A DNA stretch of 64,000 nt from CAVYTF01 sp963708205 (GCA_963708205.1 OY970196.1:1364001-1428000), one strand, 5' to 3'. Shown: positions 1 to 9,451, counted from the first letter of the stretch. Notes: a model not told the origin generated them from the letters alone. Translations and numbers: made by a program.

Positions 1-1
1 T

Positions 2-1651
2 CAAACAGCGAATTTATCTTCTCAAACAAATACAAATATTACCGATAATAATTTTAAGCAATTAAGTAATTCTGTTGCTGATAATACATCTTATAATGAC
101 GGATATAATGGCAACATCGACATGCTGCTCAGGCATCGTTTTAAGAAAACAGGAAGAACAATTTCGCTTGATGAAAATGTAACAGGAAACAGTAATGACA
201 GCAAAGGATACAATTTTTCTGTAGTGAATGATTCTTCAGGAGCGGACATCACCAATCAATATTATATCTCCAATGCAAAGGGGCATGGTTTCAGCACCAC
301 TTTGGCATATACAGAGCCAATCAAAAAAAATCAATTGATTCAATTTACTTATAATAATTCTTATACAAAAAATGATGCGGGACGCCAAACTTTTAATTAT
401 GACAGCGCCTCTAAAACCTATATCAGCATTGACACAGCGCTTACCAACACTTATGAAAACACATACATTTCCAACAGGGGAACGCTTGATTATTTGGTAA
501 GAAGTAATAAGATAAATCTTGACCTCGGCTCAGGAGTTCAATTTGGAAAATTATCCAGCCTCAATGAAAGTAAAGACAGTTTGCTAACGCAAAATTTTGT
601 CAACTTTTATCCGACTGCTAATCTTAGTTACCGCATCAGCACATCAAAAAATTTGCGGATAAATTATAGCGGCAGAACTACGCAGCCAACGATTCAACAA
701 TTGCAGCCGGTTTTGAATAATACTGATCCGCTGAATATTCAACTCGGCAATCCTGATCTGAAACAGGAATTTACCAATACGCTCCGCTTTTTATATACTT
801 CGTTTGACAGGGTGCATTTCAGAAATATGTTTGCTTCAATTAATGCGAGCGAGATAAGTAATGACATTGTAAACTCAACAACAATTCTTTCTAATGGCGC
901 GCAAATTTTGAAACCTGTAAACCTGAATGGCGCTTACAATCTTTCAGGTTTTTTCAATTATGGTTTCCCGATCAACAAGCCGAAAATGAATTTGAATTTT
1001 ACTACCAATCTTTCTTTTGCACAAAGCCCAAGTTTGGTAAATGGTGAAAAAAATATTACACGAAATTCAGCTTTGGGAGAGAGCTTTAAACTAACTACTA
1101 ATCTGAAAAAAGATTTTGATCTGAATTTGTCTGTCACACCAACTTATAATATCGCCAGTTACTCTTTGCAGCCAACAGAAAATGCAAATTATTTTTCGCA
1201 GACTTTATCTGCCGAGCCAACATATTATTCTTCCAATGGATGGATTATTTCATCCACATTCAACCTTACATCTTACAGCGGTCGTGCGCCGGGATACAAT
1301 ACGAGCGTGCCTTTGTGGAATGCTTATATCGCAAAACAATTTCTTAAAAATAAATCAGGCGAGTTACGATTTTTTGTGTTTGATATCTTAAATCAAAATG
1401 TAAGTATCGTAAGAAATGTTACGGAAAATTATATCCAGGACGTGCAGACAAAAGTGCTGACGCGATATTTTCTGGTATCATTTATTTATAATTTAAGAAA
1501 ATTTGGCGCGCAAATGCAACCGATTTTTCACCGAAGAAATAATGATGGAATGATGCCTCCGGCGTCTCAAAATGGAATGCCACCTCCACCACCGCCACAA
1601 AACGGAGGACCCGGTCCTGGTCCAGGTTTTAGTTCCGACCCAAATCAATAA
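2..1651 (+). CDS. Outer-membrane beta-barrel family protein, 3' part (left end outside window)
   Basis: The reading frame is open from base 2, so the gene begins before the window; the first internal ATG is at 122 and need not be the start. The visible part alternates short polar and aromatic strands in the manner of the C-terminal barrel of TonB-dependent or OMP_b-brl_3 proteins (for example NPDLKQEFTNTLRFLY, a motif common in this family). It ends in a low-complexity tail of Met, Pro, Gly and Asn (about the last 35 residues, with a run of six Pro) beyond the final barrel strand, which is unusual because barrel proteins normally end in an aromatic residue. The role is likely nutrient uptake or a structural outer-membrane function, but the substrate cannot be told. 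The assignment to the barrel superfamily is good; the exact family is an inference. Confidence 0.75.
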   Translation, partial: QTANLSSQTNTNITDNNFKQLSNSVADNTSYNDGYNGNIDMLLRHRFKKTGRTISLDENVTGNSNDSKGYNFSVVNDSSGADITNQYYISNAKGHGFSTTLAYTEPIKKNQLIQFTYNNSYTKNDAGRQTFNYDSASKTYISIDTALTNTYENTYISNRGTLDYLVRSNKINLDLGSGVQFGKLSSLNESKDSLLTQNFVNFYPTANLSYRISTSKNLRINYSGRTTQPTIQQLQPVLNNTDPLNIQLGNPDLKQEFTNTLRFLYTSFDRVHFRNMFASINASEISNDIVNSTTILSNGAQILKPVNLNGAYNLSGFFNYGFPINKPKMNLNFTTNLSFAQSPSLVNGEKNITRNSALGESFKLTTNLKKDFDLNLSVTPTYNIASYSLQPTENANYFSQTLSAEPTYYSSNGWIISSTFNLTSYSGRAPGYNTSVPLWNAYIAKQFLKNKSGELRFFVFDILNQNVSIVRNVTENYIQDVQTKVLTRYFLVSFIYNLRKFGAQMQPIFHRRNNDGMMPPASQNGMPPPPPPQNGGPGPGPGFSSDPNQ

Positions 1652-1670
1652 TTCTTCAAAGTATTATTAC

Positions 1671-1905
1671 CCTATAGGCTATAGCATAGGCCCTTTTAGG
1701 CCCCATCATATAGCCTTTTAGGCGGTTAAATATGGCCTTCGAAGGCCTATGCAGAGACCTTTTAGGCATTACCCATATACCCCTGAGGCATATTCATATA
1801 GCGTTCGAGGGCCTATGTTAAGGCATACAAGGCTATTTCATATATCCGTAAAGGCCTTATCTTATAGCTTCTGAGGCCCTATGATACGGTCTTTGGGGTA
1901 GAATA
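1671..1905. repeat. Degenerate tandem array, period about 22 bp, with palindromic core
   Basis: About ten diverged units follow one another between two convergent genes. A rough unit is ATATAG-CCTTTTAGGC followed by a few bases such as CTATGC. Clear units start near 1708, 1730, 1754, 1775, 1796, 1840 and 1863, so the period is 20-24 bp. Each core (CCTTTTAGG, GGCCTTCGAAGGCC, CCTGAGG) is a small inverted repeat. The array is richer in G+C than its surroundings and has no open frame of interest. It could be a protein-binding array, a bidirectional transcription barrier or a decayed repeat element. Confidence 0.8.
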
Positions 1906-1924
1906 ATAATAGGTGAAATGAATC

Positions 1925-3049
1925 TTAATAATTGATCACCTGCTCCACAATAGTTTCTGGTACTTGCCGCCACTCATATTGCTGGTTGCGCAGTTGAGGT
2001 TCAAAGCCTGCCTCTTTAATTGCTGATTGAATTGTTTTATAGGTAAACCGATGCGGCGCTCCGGCAGCGCTCACCACATTTTCTTCAATCATGATACTTC
2101 CAAAATCATTTGCACCGCCATTTAAACAAAGCTGCGCAGTTTGCTTGCCAACCGTAAGCCAGCTTGCCTGAATATTTTTTATATTAGGCAACATGATGCG
2201 GCTCAGCGCAATCATACGAATATATTCTTCCGCCGTTGTAAGGTTATGTACGCCGCGAATTCGTGCAAGCAAAGTATCAACATCCTGGAACGTCCATGGA
2301 ATGAAAGCCAGAAAACCCTTTGCAGATGAAGGTTTCAGCGATTGCACTTCGCGAAGCCTTACCAAATGAATAAATCTTTCTTCAATTGTTTCTACATGAC
2401 CAAACATCATCGTGGCACTTGTAGTTATATTTAGTTGATGCGCTTCCCGCATGATCGCAAGCCATTCATCAGCGCCACATTTTCCCTTGCTTATCAATCT
2501 TCTTACACGGTCAACTAATATCTCTGCACCTGCACCCGGCAAAGAATCCATGCCCGCTTCTTTCAATGCCATCAACACTTCACGATGGGTTGATCTTTCT
2601 AATTTGGTAATGTGCGCAACCTCCGGCGGACCGAGCGTATGTAATTTTATGTAAGGAAATTCTTCTTTGATCTGGCGAAATGTTTTTGTGTAAAAATCAA
2701 GCCCGAGATCAGGATGATGACCGCCTTGTAATAGCAGTTGATCGCCACCGTAACGAAGAGTCTCTTCTATTTTGCTGCGATACGTATCCATGTCCGTGAT
2801 GTATGCCTCGGGATGCTCGGGAATACGGTAAAAATTGCAAAACTTGCAGTTGGCAATGCATACATTTGTTGTGTTTACATTTCTATCAATTTGCCAGGTT
2901 ACTTTTTCGTGAGGCACTTGTTTTTTGCGCAGCTCATTTGCAATAAACATCAGGTCTGCCAGCGGCGCATGGTGAAATAAGAAAACGCCTTCATCCACAC
3001 TCAGAAATTCAAAATTTAAAGCCCGTTCATATAAAGAAGCCTCATCCAT
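1925..3049 (-). CDS. mqnC: Cyclic dehypoxanthinyl futalosine synthase (radical SAM)
   Basis: A 374-residue radical SAM enzyme of the futalosine route to menaquinone. It cyclises dehypoxanthine futalosine to the cyclic form. The [4Fe-4S]/SAM cluster motif CIANCKFC is at about residues 64-71 (C64, C68, C71). Family-typical stretches follow: LLQGGHHPDLGLDFY, LPGAGAEILVDRVRR and TSATMMFGHVET, the last two being the MqnC signature rather than that of the related MqnE. The length fits the family. It is alone here, but menG at 41828-42571 acts in the same pathway, so this organism probably respires with menaquinone made by the futalosine route. The gene is convergent with the barrel gene, with the tandem array between them. 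Confidence 0.93.
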   Translation of the reverse strand: MDEASLYERALNFEFLSVDEGVFLFHHAPLADLMFIANELRKKQVPHEKVTWQIDRNVNTTNVCIANCKFCNFYRIPEHPEAYITDMDTYRSKIEETLRYGGDQLLLQGGHHPDLGLDFYTKTFRQIKEEFPYIKLHTLGPPEVAHITKLERSTHREVLMALKEAGMDSLPGAGAEILVDRVRRLISKGKCGADEWLAIMREAHQLNITTSATMMFGHVETIEERFIHLVRLREVQSLKPSSAKGFLAFIPWTFQDVDTLLARIRGVHNLTTAEEYIRMIALSRIMLPNIKNIQASWLTVGKQTAQLCLNGGANDFGSIMIEENVVSAAGAPHRFTYKTIQSAIKEAGFEPQLRNQQYEWRQVPETIVEQVINY

Positions 3050-3181
3050 TTATAAAAAATTGAAATGCAAAATTACAATGGAAACAAATGCGACTTGCTT
3101 CTAAAACTTATACATGAGTGGTAAAGTTTGGATTTGATTTGCGTGTAACTTTAAGCCGAACATTTTCTTCACAGATTGCTT

Positions 3182-4381
3182 ATGAACTTCAAAAAAATAG
3201 TAATTGGTCTAATAATTCAGGCAATTTTATTTATTCAACTGCCTGCTTTTACGCAGGAGATCTTTGCACCTGTTTCTAAAAAAATAACGTCGTTCGATTT
3301 TGTAATGCTTACCGGAGGAATTATTATTGTAAAAGCACAACTCGATAATTTTCCTGACTCGCTCAACTTTGTCCTCGATACAGGCAGCGGCGGCATTTCA
3401 CTCGACTCCACTACCTGCGATAGTCTTAAGTTGAAAACAATAATGAGCGACCGCATCATTCGCGGCATTGCAGGTATGAAAACAGTTGCCTTTACTTACA
3501 ACCATGCATTGCATTTCCCGCATCTTACTGTAGAAAATTTAGATTTTCACATCAATGATTATGATATTCTCACGAGTGTTTACGGCATCAAGATAGACGG
3601 CATTATTGGCTATAGTTTTTTCCGCAATTATATTGTGAGTGTTGACTATGATGAATTGAAGTTGAATATTTATTCAAAGGGCATTTTCAAATATCCGAAG
3701 GGCGGCGCTTTGCTGCATCCTATTTTTAATACATTGCCCATGCAGCAGGCAATTTTAAAAGATGACAGGGTTATTGATGAACGATTTTATTTTGATACCG
3801 GCGCAGGCATGTGCATGTTGCTTTCAGACGATTTTACGGAGGATAGTTTGCTATTGAAAAAAAATAAAAAAATTTACATAACACAGGCTGAAGGTTTGGG
3901 CGGAAAAAAAATAATGAAAATGACAGTGATAAAAGAAGTGCATGTAGCACAATATGTTTTTAGAAAAGTGCCCATTTATATTTTTGATGATGAGTATAAT
4001 GTAACAAACTATCCCATGCTGGGAGGCTTACTGGGCAACGATCTGATGCGCAGATTCAATACTATTTTCAATTATAGCGCGCAGGAAATTTATATAAAGC
4101 CAAACAGAAGATTCACAGATTCTTTCGATTACTCTTATTCGGGACTTGATATTTTTTTGATCAATAATAAAATTGAAGTGGGTGACATCATGAAAAATTC
4201 TCCGGCGCAAAGCAGTGGCTTTGAAGTTGGAGATATTGTTCTTGCGATAGACAATGATCTATCAAACAATCTCCAGGCTTACAAATCAGCATTGCAAAAT
4301 CCCAGATCAACGTTGAAAATAATTGTCATGCGCAATGGGCAGCCGCTGACGCTTTATTTGCGTGTGCAAAGCATCCTGTAG
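3182..4381 (+). CDS. Secreted retropepsin-like aspartic protease with C-terminal PDZ domain
   Basis: A 399-residue protein with an N-terminal signal peptide (about residues 1-25). Two aspartic-protease motifs are visible: DTGSGG at 66-71 and DTGAGM at about 205-210, so one chain may supply both catalytic Asp residues, as in pepsins. The last ~90 residues form a PDZ domain (GDIMKNSPAQSSGFEVGDIV). The family is Asp_protease_2 plus PDZ, seen in many Bacteroidota, with few studied members. I chose the ATG at 3182 over a TTG two codons upstream. It acts in the periplasm or at the surface; its substrate is unknown. It lies just upstream of two M16 peptidase genes, which may be a loose proteolysis cluster. 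Confidence 0.82.
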   Translation: MNFKKIVIGLIIQAILFIQLPAFTQEIFAPVSKKITSFDFVMLTGGIIIVKAQLDNFPDSLNFVLDTGSGGISLDSTTCDSLKLKTIMSDRIIRGIAGMKTVAFTYNHALHFPHLTVENLDFHINDYDILTSVYGIKIDGIIGYSFFRNYIVSVDYDELKLNIYSKGIFKYPKGGALLHPIFNTLPMQQAILKDDRVIDERFYFDTGAGMCMLLSDDFTEDSLLLKKNKKIYITQAEGLGGKKIMKMTVIKEVHVAQYVFRKVPIYIFDDEYNVTNYPMLGGLLGNDLMRRFNTIFNYSAQEIYIKPNRRFTDSFDYSYSGLDIFLINNKIEVGDIMKNSPAQSSGFEVGDIVLAIDNDLSNNLQAYKSALQNPRSTLKIIVMRNGQPLTLYLRVQSIL

Positions 4382-4438
4382 CACCACTTGTTTTTATTTT
4401 ATCGCGCAGTAACTTCGCGCAGTTTTTTATTAAATAAT

Positions 4439-5677
4439 ATGATTGAATACAACCGCTTTATTTTAAAAAATGGATTACGCGTTTTGGTGCATGAAGATGC
4501 TTCAACACCAATGGCTATTGTAAATATTATGTATGATGTCGGCTCACGAGATGAAGACCCGAACAAAACAGGCTTTGCGCATTTGTTTGAGCATTTAATG
4601 TTTGGAGGCAGCATCAACATTCCTGATTATGATGCGCCGCTGCAAATGGCCGGCGGAGAAAATAATGCCTTCACCACAAATGATCTAACCAATTATTATT
4701 GCCAGATCCCCGCACAAAATATTGAAACTGCTCTTTGGCTTGAAAGTGATCGTATGATAAGTTTAGCTTTCAGCAAAAAAAGTTTGGATGTACAAAAAAA
4801 AGTTGTCTGCGAAGAGTTTAAAGAACATTATATAAATAAACCTTACGGCAATGCATGGCATAAACTGCATGACCTTGCTTATACAACGCATCCTTATAAG
4901 TGGATGACGATTGGCAAAGAATTAAGCCATGTTGAAAATGCAGAACTGGATGATGTTAAAAAATTTTTTTTCAAACATTATACTCCAGCCAATGCCATCC
5001 TGGTAGTTGCCGGAAATGTAAAAACAGAAGATGTAAAAAAATTAATAGAAAAATGGTTTGAAGATATTCCGTCAGGAGACAAATATGTAAGACATCTGCC
5101 GCAGGAACCTTTGCAAACAGAAGCAAGAAAACAGCAAGTTTTTGAAGATGTTCCGCTCGATGCATTATACAAGGCATGGCACATGGCGCCAAGACTTGAC
5201 AAAGGATATTATGTGGCAGATTTGCTTACGGAAATCCTTGGCAGTGGCGGTTCTTCGAGGTTGTATCAATCACTCATAAAAGAAAAACAACTCTTCAGCA
5301 ACATTGAGTGTCACCATTCCGGCACCATAGAAAATGGACTACTTATCATTGAAGGCAAACTTGTAAAAGGTGTAAAAATGCAGGATGCAGAACAAGCGGT
5401 TAATGAAGAAATAGAAAAAATAAAAAATGATTTGGTCAATGAAAATGAATTGCAAAAAGTAAAAAATAAAACTGAAAGCATGATCGCTTTTGAAGATATG
5501 AGCGTGATGAACCGCGCAATGAGCCTTGCCAATTATGAGTTATTGGGAGATGCTGATTTAATGAACAGAGAGCTTAATAATTACTATGCAATTACTGTAC
5601 AGGATTTGCAGGAATACAGTAAAAAAATATTTACAGAAACCAATTGCAGCACATTGTATTATCTAAGCAAAAATTAA
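4439..5677 (+). CDS. M16 family zinc peptidase, catalytic subunit
   Basis: A 412-residue insulinase-family (pitrilysin-like) peptidase. The inverted zinc motif HLFEH is at 48-52, and the further acidic ligand is likely in VVCEEFKEHY about 75 residues later. The open frame extends upstream to a TTG at 4388, but the ATG at 4439 starts exactly where family members begin (MIEYNRFILKNG). There is no signal peptide, so the protein is probably cytoplasmic or exported by another route. Ten bases downstream lies a second M16 gene without the zinc motif, matching the known alpha/beta heterodimer in which one subunit is catalytic and the other helps bind substrate. Confidence 0.9.
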   Translation: MIEYNRFILKNGLRVLVHEDASTPMAIVNIMYDVGSRDEDPNKTGFAHLFEHLMFGGSINIPDYDAPLQMAGGENNAFTTNDLTNYYCQIPAQNIETALWLESDRMISLAFSKKSLDVQKKVVCEEFKEHYINKPYGNAWHKLHDLAYTTHPYKWMTIGKELSHVENAELDDVKKFFFKHYTPANAILVVAGNVKTEDVKKLIEKWFEDIPSGDKYVRHLPQEPLQTEARKQQVFEDVPLDALYKAWHMAPRLDKGYYVADLLTEILGSGGSSRLYQSLIKEKQLFSNIECHHSGTIENGLLIIEGKLVKGVKMQDAEQAVNEEIEKIKNDLVNENELQKVKNKTESMIAFEDMSVMNRAMSLANYELLGDADLMNRELNNYYAITVQDLQEYSKKIFTETNCSTLYYLSKN

Positions 5678-5687
5678 AAAAAGAAGC

Positions 5688-6968
5688 GTGCCAAACAGAT
5701 CGACCGCCCCTAAAATATACGACGCCATTGAGTTTGATTTAAAATTAAAACCCTGCACTCAATTTAATTTAGACAACAACGTACCAGTTTATATGATCGA
5801 TGCGGGCGCTGAAGAAGTGCTGCAACTTGAGTGGGTTTTTTATGCAGGCAATTGGTATGAAGAAAAAAACATTGTTGCAGCAACAACAAATTTTTTATTA
5901 AAAAATGGAACGAATAAAAAAAATGCATTTCAAATAAATGAACATTTTGAATTTTATGGAGCGTATTTAAATCGCAATTGCTATAATGAAATAGCAACTT
6001 TTTCATTGCATTGTTTAAGCAAACACTTGCCTGCCTTGCTTCCTGTAATTGCAGAAATTTTTAGTGAATCAAATTTTCCTGAAACTGAATTATCAATTTA
6101 TAAACAAAATCAAAAACAAAGACTTGAAGTAAATTTAAAAAAATGCGATTTTGTTGCCAACCGTTTGATCGATGAATACGTTTTTGGAAAAGATCATCCT
6201 TATGGTAAATACACTGTTGCTGCGGATTATGATGCTTTGCAAAAAGAAGAGATCGAGAAATTTTTTAATCAATTTTATCAACATGGAAAATGTCTTCTTT
6301 TTGTTGCCGGCAAACCACCGGCAGACATTGCTTCACAATTGAATAATGCTTTTGGAAAGTTACCATTCAATCAAAAAAATTCTACTGAAATTATTCATCC
6401 TATTGTGCCTGCACAAGAAAAAAAATACAGAATTTTTAATGACACAAATGGCTTGCAGGGCGCAATACGTTTGGCAATTCCTTTTCACAACAGGCACCAT
6501 CCTGACTTTATGAAAGTGCAGATTTTGAACACAGTTTTTGGCGGTTATTTTGGTTCACGACTTATGAGCAATATCCGCGAGGACAAAGGGTTTACGTATG
6601 GAATTCATAGTTATTTTCAAAATCATATTCATAAAAGTGCATGGCTTGTAACTGCTGAAGCAGGTCGTGATTTTTGTGAAGCTGCAATCAAAGAAATTTA
6701 TAAAGAAATGGAAAAGCTGCGCAATGAATTGATCGATGAAGAGGAACTTTTGCTTGTACGAAATTTTTTGATAGGAAACATTTTGGGAGATCTGGATGGA
6801 CCATTTCAAATTATTGCCAGATGGAAAAATTACATCATCAATAATTTGACCGATGCTTTTTTTTATGATAGCATACAAACAATAAAGACTATATCTGCGG
6901 AAGAAATACGCACGCTCGCACAAAAATATCTACTCGACGAAAATTTTTATGAATTGGTAGTAATTTAA
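5688..6968 (+). CDS. M16 family peptidase, non-catalytic partner subunit
   Basis: A 426-residue M16-fold protein that lacks the HxxEH zinc motif; the equivalent stretch reads NEHFEFYGAYLN. It keeps the GGYFGSRLMSNIREDKGFTY segment typical of the second subunit, whose Arg and Tyr contact substrate in studied pairs. It starts at a GTG ten bases after the catalytic subunit stops, so the two are probably translated from one mRNA and assemble as a heterodimer. The gene runs to within three bases of the convergent recO stop. Confidence 0.88.
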   Translation: MPNRSTAPKIYDAIEFDLKLKPCTQFNLDNNVPVYMIDAGAEEVLQLEWVFYAGNWYEEKNIVAATTNFLLKNGTNKKNAFQINEHFEFYGAYLNRNCYNEIATFSLHCLSKHLPALLPVIAEIFSESNFPETELSIYKQNQKQRLEVNLKKCDFVANRLIDEYVFGKDHPYGKYTVAADYDALQKEEIEKFFNQFYQHGKCLLFVAGKPPADIASQLNNAFGKLPFNQKNSTEIIHPIVPAQEKKYRIFNDTNGLQGAIRLAIPFHNRHHPDFMKVQILNTVFGGYFGSRLMSNIREDKGFTYGIHSYFQNHIHKSAWLVTAEAGRDFCEAAIKEIYKEMEKLRNELIDEEELLLVRNFLIGNILGDLDGPFQIIARWKNYIINNLTDAFFYDSIQTIKTISAEEIRTLAQKYLLDENFYELVVI

Positions 6969-6971
6969 AAC

Positions 6972-7706
6972 CTAACTTAAGATTTGCTGCAACACAGCAA
7001 TACTTTTGAGAGTTTTGAAATCTGATATATGAAAGCTTATGTATTGAAGATACGATTGCAATAGTTCTCTTCGCATTTTTTTATTCAATTGAATTTTTTC
7101 CAGTTCATCAAAGTTTGCAGAAGCTATTTGTGAAGTAATTCTCGCTTCATCATTTTGCAAAAAATAAGAATGCAACGGAATATCTTTTACAAACGAACCT
7201 TCGATAAGATCCAGCACTGGCATAGCTTCTGAGAACTTGCCATTAAATTCAAATCCTAATAACCTCCCTAAATGTAAAGTAAAAAACAAAGGAAGATTTG
7301 CTGTGAATGATTTATTTTTTTCATCAAGATTTATCAAACTATTATTCAGAAAATAAAACAGTTCGCTGTTATTTTCGGGTTGTTTAATGCAGTGATGAAA
7401 CAGCTCTACAATATACATTGCAACAGCATTTTTTATTACATCAAAAAAAATAGTTTGGTATAAAAATGCCCATTGAAATTCTTTGATGAACTGCAAATTT
7501 TTAAGTTCATTGTGATAAACCTGCATATCAAGAATTGCAGCAGCAAGAAAAAAATTTTCTTTTGATGATGTTTTTTTTGAGGCTTTACGAACACCTTTTA
7601 CAATATAGCTCTGCAAGCCGAAAGATTCTGTGTACACAGAAGCAATGATGCTTGTTTCACCGTATTTTATGGTGCGGAGAATAATACCTTTGGTTTTGTG
7701 AAGCAA
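6972..7706 (-). CDS. recO: DNA repair protein RecO (TTG start)
   Basis: A 244-residue protein matching RecO, which loads RecA on gapped DNA together with RecR. The N-terminal OB-fold begins MLHKTKGIILRTIKYGETS, followed by the helical C-terminal domain; no clear zinc-finger cysteines are visible, as in many Bacteroidota homologues. The start is a TTG at 7706. An in-frame stop lies a few codons upstream and no ATG exists before conserved residues, so the TTG start is well supported. It follows carB on the same strand after an 84-bp gap. Confidence 0.9.
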   Translation of the reverse strand: MLHKTKGIILRTIKYGETSIIASVYTESFGLQSYIVKGVRKASKKTSSKENFFLAAAILDMQVYHNELKNLQFIKEFQWAFLYQTIFFDVIKNAVAMYIVELFHHCIKQPENNSELFYFLNNSLINLDEKNKSFTANLPLFFTLHLGRLLGFEFNGKFSEAMPVLDLIEGSFVKDIPLHSYFLQNDEARITSQIASANFDELEKIQLNKKMRRELLQSYLQYISFHISDFKTLKSIAVLQQILS

Positions 7707-7726
7707 TGACAGAAGTTAAAATTCAA

Positions 7727-7783
7727 AAGTAAAAAGTAAACATTAATACATTTTTTTGAATTTTTTATTTTGACTTTTTACTT
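7727..7783. repeat. AT-rich inverted repeat between carB and recO
   Basis: Arms AAGTAAAAAGT (7727-7737) and ACTTTTTACTT (7773-7783) are perfect inverted copies of 11 bp, separated by 35 bp of AT-rich sequence. It could form a weak hairpin in the carB-recO transcript. With only AT pairs it may equally be low-complexity drift. Confidence 0.4.
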
Positions 7784-7790
7784 GATAAAA

Positions 7791-9437
7791 TCATCCTTCA
7801 AAAGTGCTGTAGAAATAAGGTGTTTTTGCTTCAAACTCAGCACTGCAGGTATCTACCATTTTATAAACACGCGTGATGCCAAGCGCTTTTCTTTTTTCAT
7901 ACACTTCTTCTTCCGTGCAGTCCTGGCGCAGAATTCGGCTTATCTGTTCATCACTAAAACCATTTCGTTTTCCTTCTTTTAAAAGTGATTCGGGCAATGT
8001 TTCTAATGTATAATGCGCAATTTCTTTTTCTATGCGGCAGATTTCCTGGAGCTGATAAATAAACCATCTATCAATATATGTTGCCTGCACAATTGTTTTC
8101 ACAGTTACACCTTGCATCAATGCATCTTTAATGCGAAAGATGCGATCCCATTTTGGTGTTTTTATGTACTCGATCAATTCATCACTCTTCATTAAACTTT
8201 TACCATAATATCCCAAACCAACGGCTTCATTTTCTAAACTCTGACATGCTTTTTGAATGGCTTCATTAAAGCATCTGCCAATCGCCATTACTTCGCCAAC
8301 ACTTTTCATTTGCAAACCAAGTGTATCATTGGCGCCTTTGAATTTATCAAAATTCCAGCGTGGCATTTTTACGATAACATAATCAAGTGCAGGTTCGAAG
8401 TATGCAGAAGTTGTTTGTGTAATTTGATTTTTCAATTCATCCAAATTATACCCTATCGCAAGTTTTGCAGCAATTTTTGCAATAGGATAACCTGTAGCTT
8501 TTGATGCAAGCGCAGACGAACGGCTCACACGCGGATTGATCTCAACAGCAATTAATTTTTCTGTTTCGGGCTCTAATGCAAACTGCACATTGCAACCTCC
8601 TGCAAAATTTCCAAGACTGCGCATCATTAACATTGCTTTGTTGCGCATATCCTGAAATGCAGTGTCACTAAGCGTCATAGCGGGTGCAACGGTTATGGAA
8701 TCGCCTGTATGAATGCCCATCGGATCAAGGTTTTCAACGGTGCAGATTATTACTACGTTATCATTTTTATCACGCAATAATTCCAGCTCAAATTCTTTCC
8801 AGCCAAGCACTGCTTTTTCTACCAATATTTCGTGAATAGGACTTGCACTCAATCCTCTTTGCAATGCATCATCGAGTTCTGTTTTATCATGCACAAAACT
8901 TCCACCAGTACCACCAAGTGTAAATGACGGACGAATAACCAAAGGAAATCCGATCTCCTGCGCAAATTCTTTTCCTTCTAAAAAACTATTTGCAACGCGG
9001 CTCGGAGCGACATCAATACCAATGTTTATCATCAATTGCCTGAACTGCTCGCGGTTTTCTGCAATATCTATTGCAGCCACATCAACACCTATCATCTTGC
9101 AATTATATTTTTTCCAGATTCCCAATTCATCTACTTCTTTGCAAAGGTTTAATGCAGTTTGTCCACCCATTGTTGGCAACACGGCATCTATTTGATTTTC
9201 TTCCAAAATCTGTTCGATACTTTCAACAGTTAATGGCAACAAATAAATTTTATCAGCCATCATCGGGTCTGTCATAATGGTTGCAGGATTGCTGTTGATA
9301 AGAAAGACTTTGATGCCTTCTTCATGAAGGCTGCGTGCGGCCTGAGAGCCTGAATAATCAAACTCGCAGGCTTGCCCAATGATAATGGGGCCTGACCCAA
9401 CAATAAGAACCGATTGAATGGAATTGTCTTTTGGCAT
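7791..9437 (-). CDS. carB: Carbamoyl-phosphate synthase large subunit, N-terminal half only
   Basis: 548 residues corresponding to the carboxyphosphate-synthesising half of CarB: a Rossmann-like start (SVLIVGSGPIIIGQACEFDY), the ATP-grasp domain (FTLGGTGGSFVHD; EINPRVSRSSALASKATGYP) and the oligomerisation domain (about 410-548). Full CarB is about 1070 residues. This frame ends with a normal TGA right after TPYFYSTFEG, which is exactly the boundary before the second, carbamate-phosphorylating half. No trace of that half follows; recO comes next. Split CarB is known in some archaea and bacteria, so a separate second gene elsewhere is the likeliest explanation. It acts in pyrimidine and arginine synthesis. 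Confidence 0.9.
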   Translation of the reverse strand: MPKDNSIQSVLIVGSGPIIIGQACEFDYSGSQAARSLHEEGIKVFLINSNPATIMTDPMMADKIYLLPLTVESIEQILEENQIDAVLPTMGGQTALNLCKEVDELGIWKKYNCKMIGVDVAAIDIAENREQFRQLMINIGIDVAPSRVANSFLEGKEFAQEIGFPLVIRPSFTLGGTGGSFVHDKTELDDALQRGLSASPIHEILVEKAVLGWKEFELELLRDKNDNVVIICTVENLDPMGIHTGDSITVAPAMTLSDTAFQDMRNKAMLMMRSLGNFAGGCNVQFALEPETEKLIAVEINPRVSRSSALASKATGYPIAKIAAKLAIGYNLDELKNQITQTTSAYFEPALDYVIVKMPRWNFDKFKGANDTLGLQMKSVGEVMAIGRCFNEAIQKACQSLENEAVGLGYYGKSLMKSDELIEYIKTPKWDRIFRIKDALMQGVTVKTIVQATYIDRWFIYQLQEICRIEKEIAHYTLETLPESLLKEGKRNGFSDEQISRILRQDCTEEEVYEKRKALGITRVYKMVDTCSAEFEAKTPYFYSTFEG

Positions 9438-9451
9438 AATAATAAATTGTG

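Noticed and set aside
1671..1905. CRISPR-like array
   Set aside because: Units diverge throughout, there is no constant repeat separated by unique spacers, and no cas gene is in the window.
8253..8504. Open frame of 83 codons opposite carB
   Set aside because: It is an antisense shadow of a conserved coding region; composition and lack of motifs give no support.
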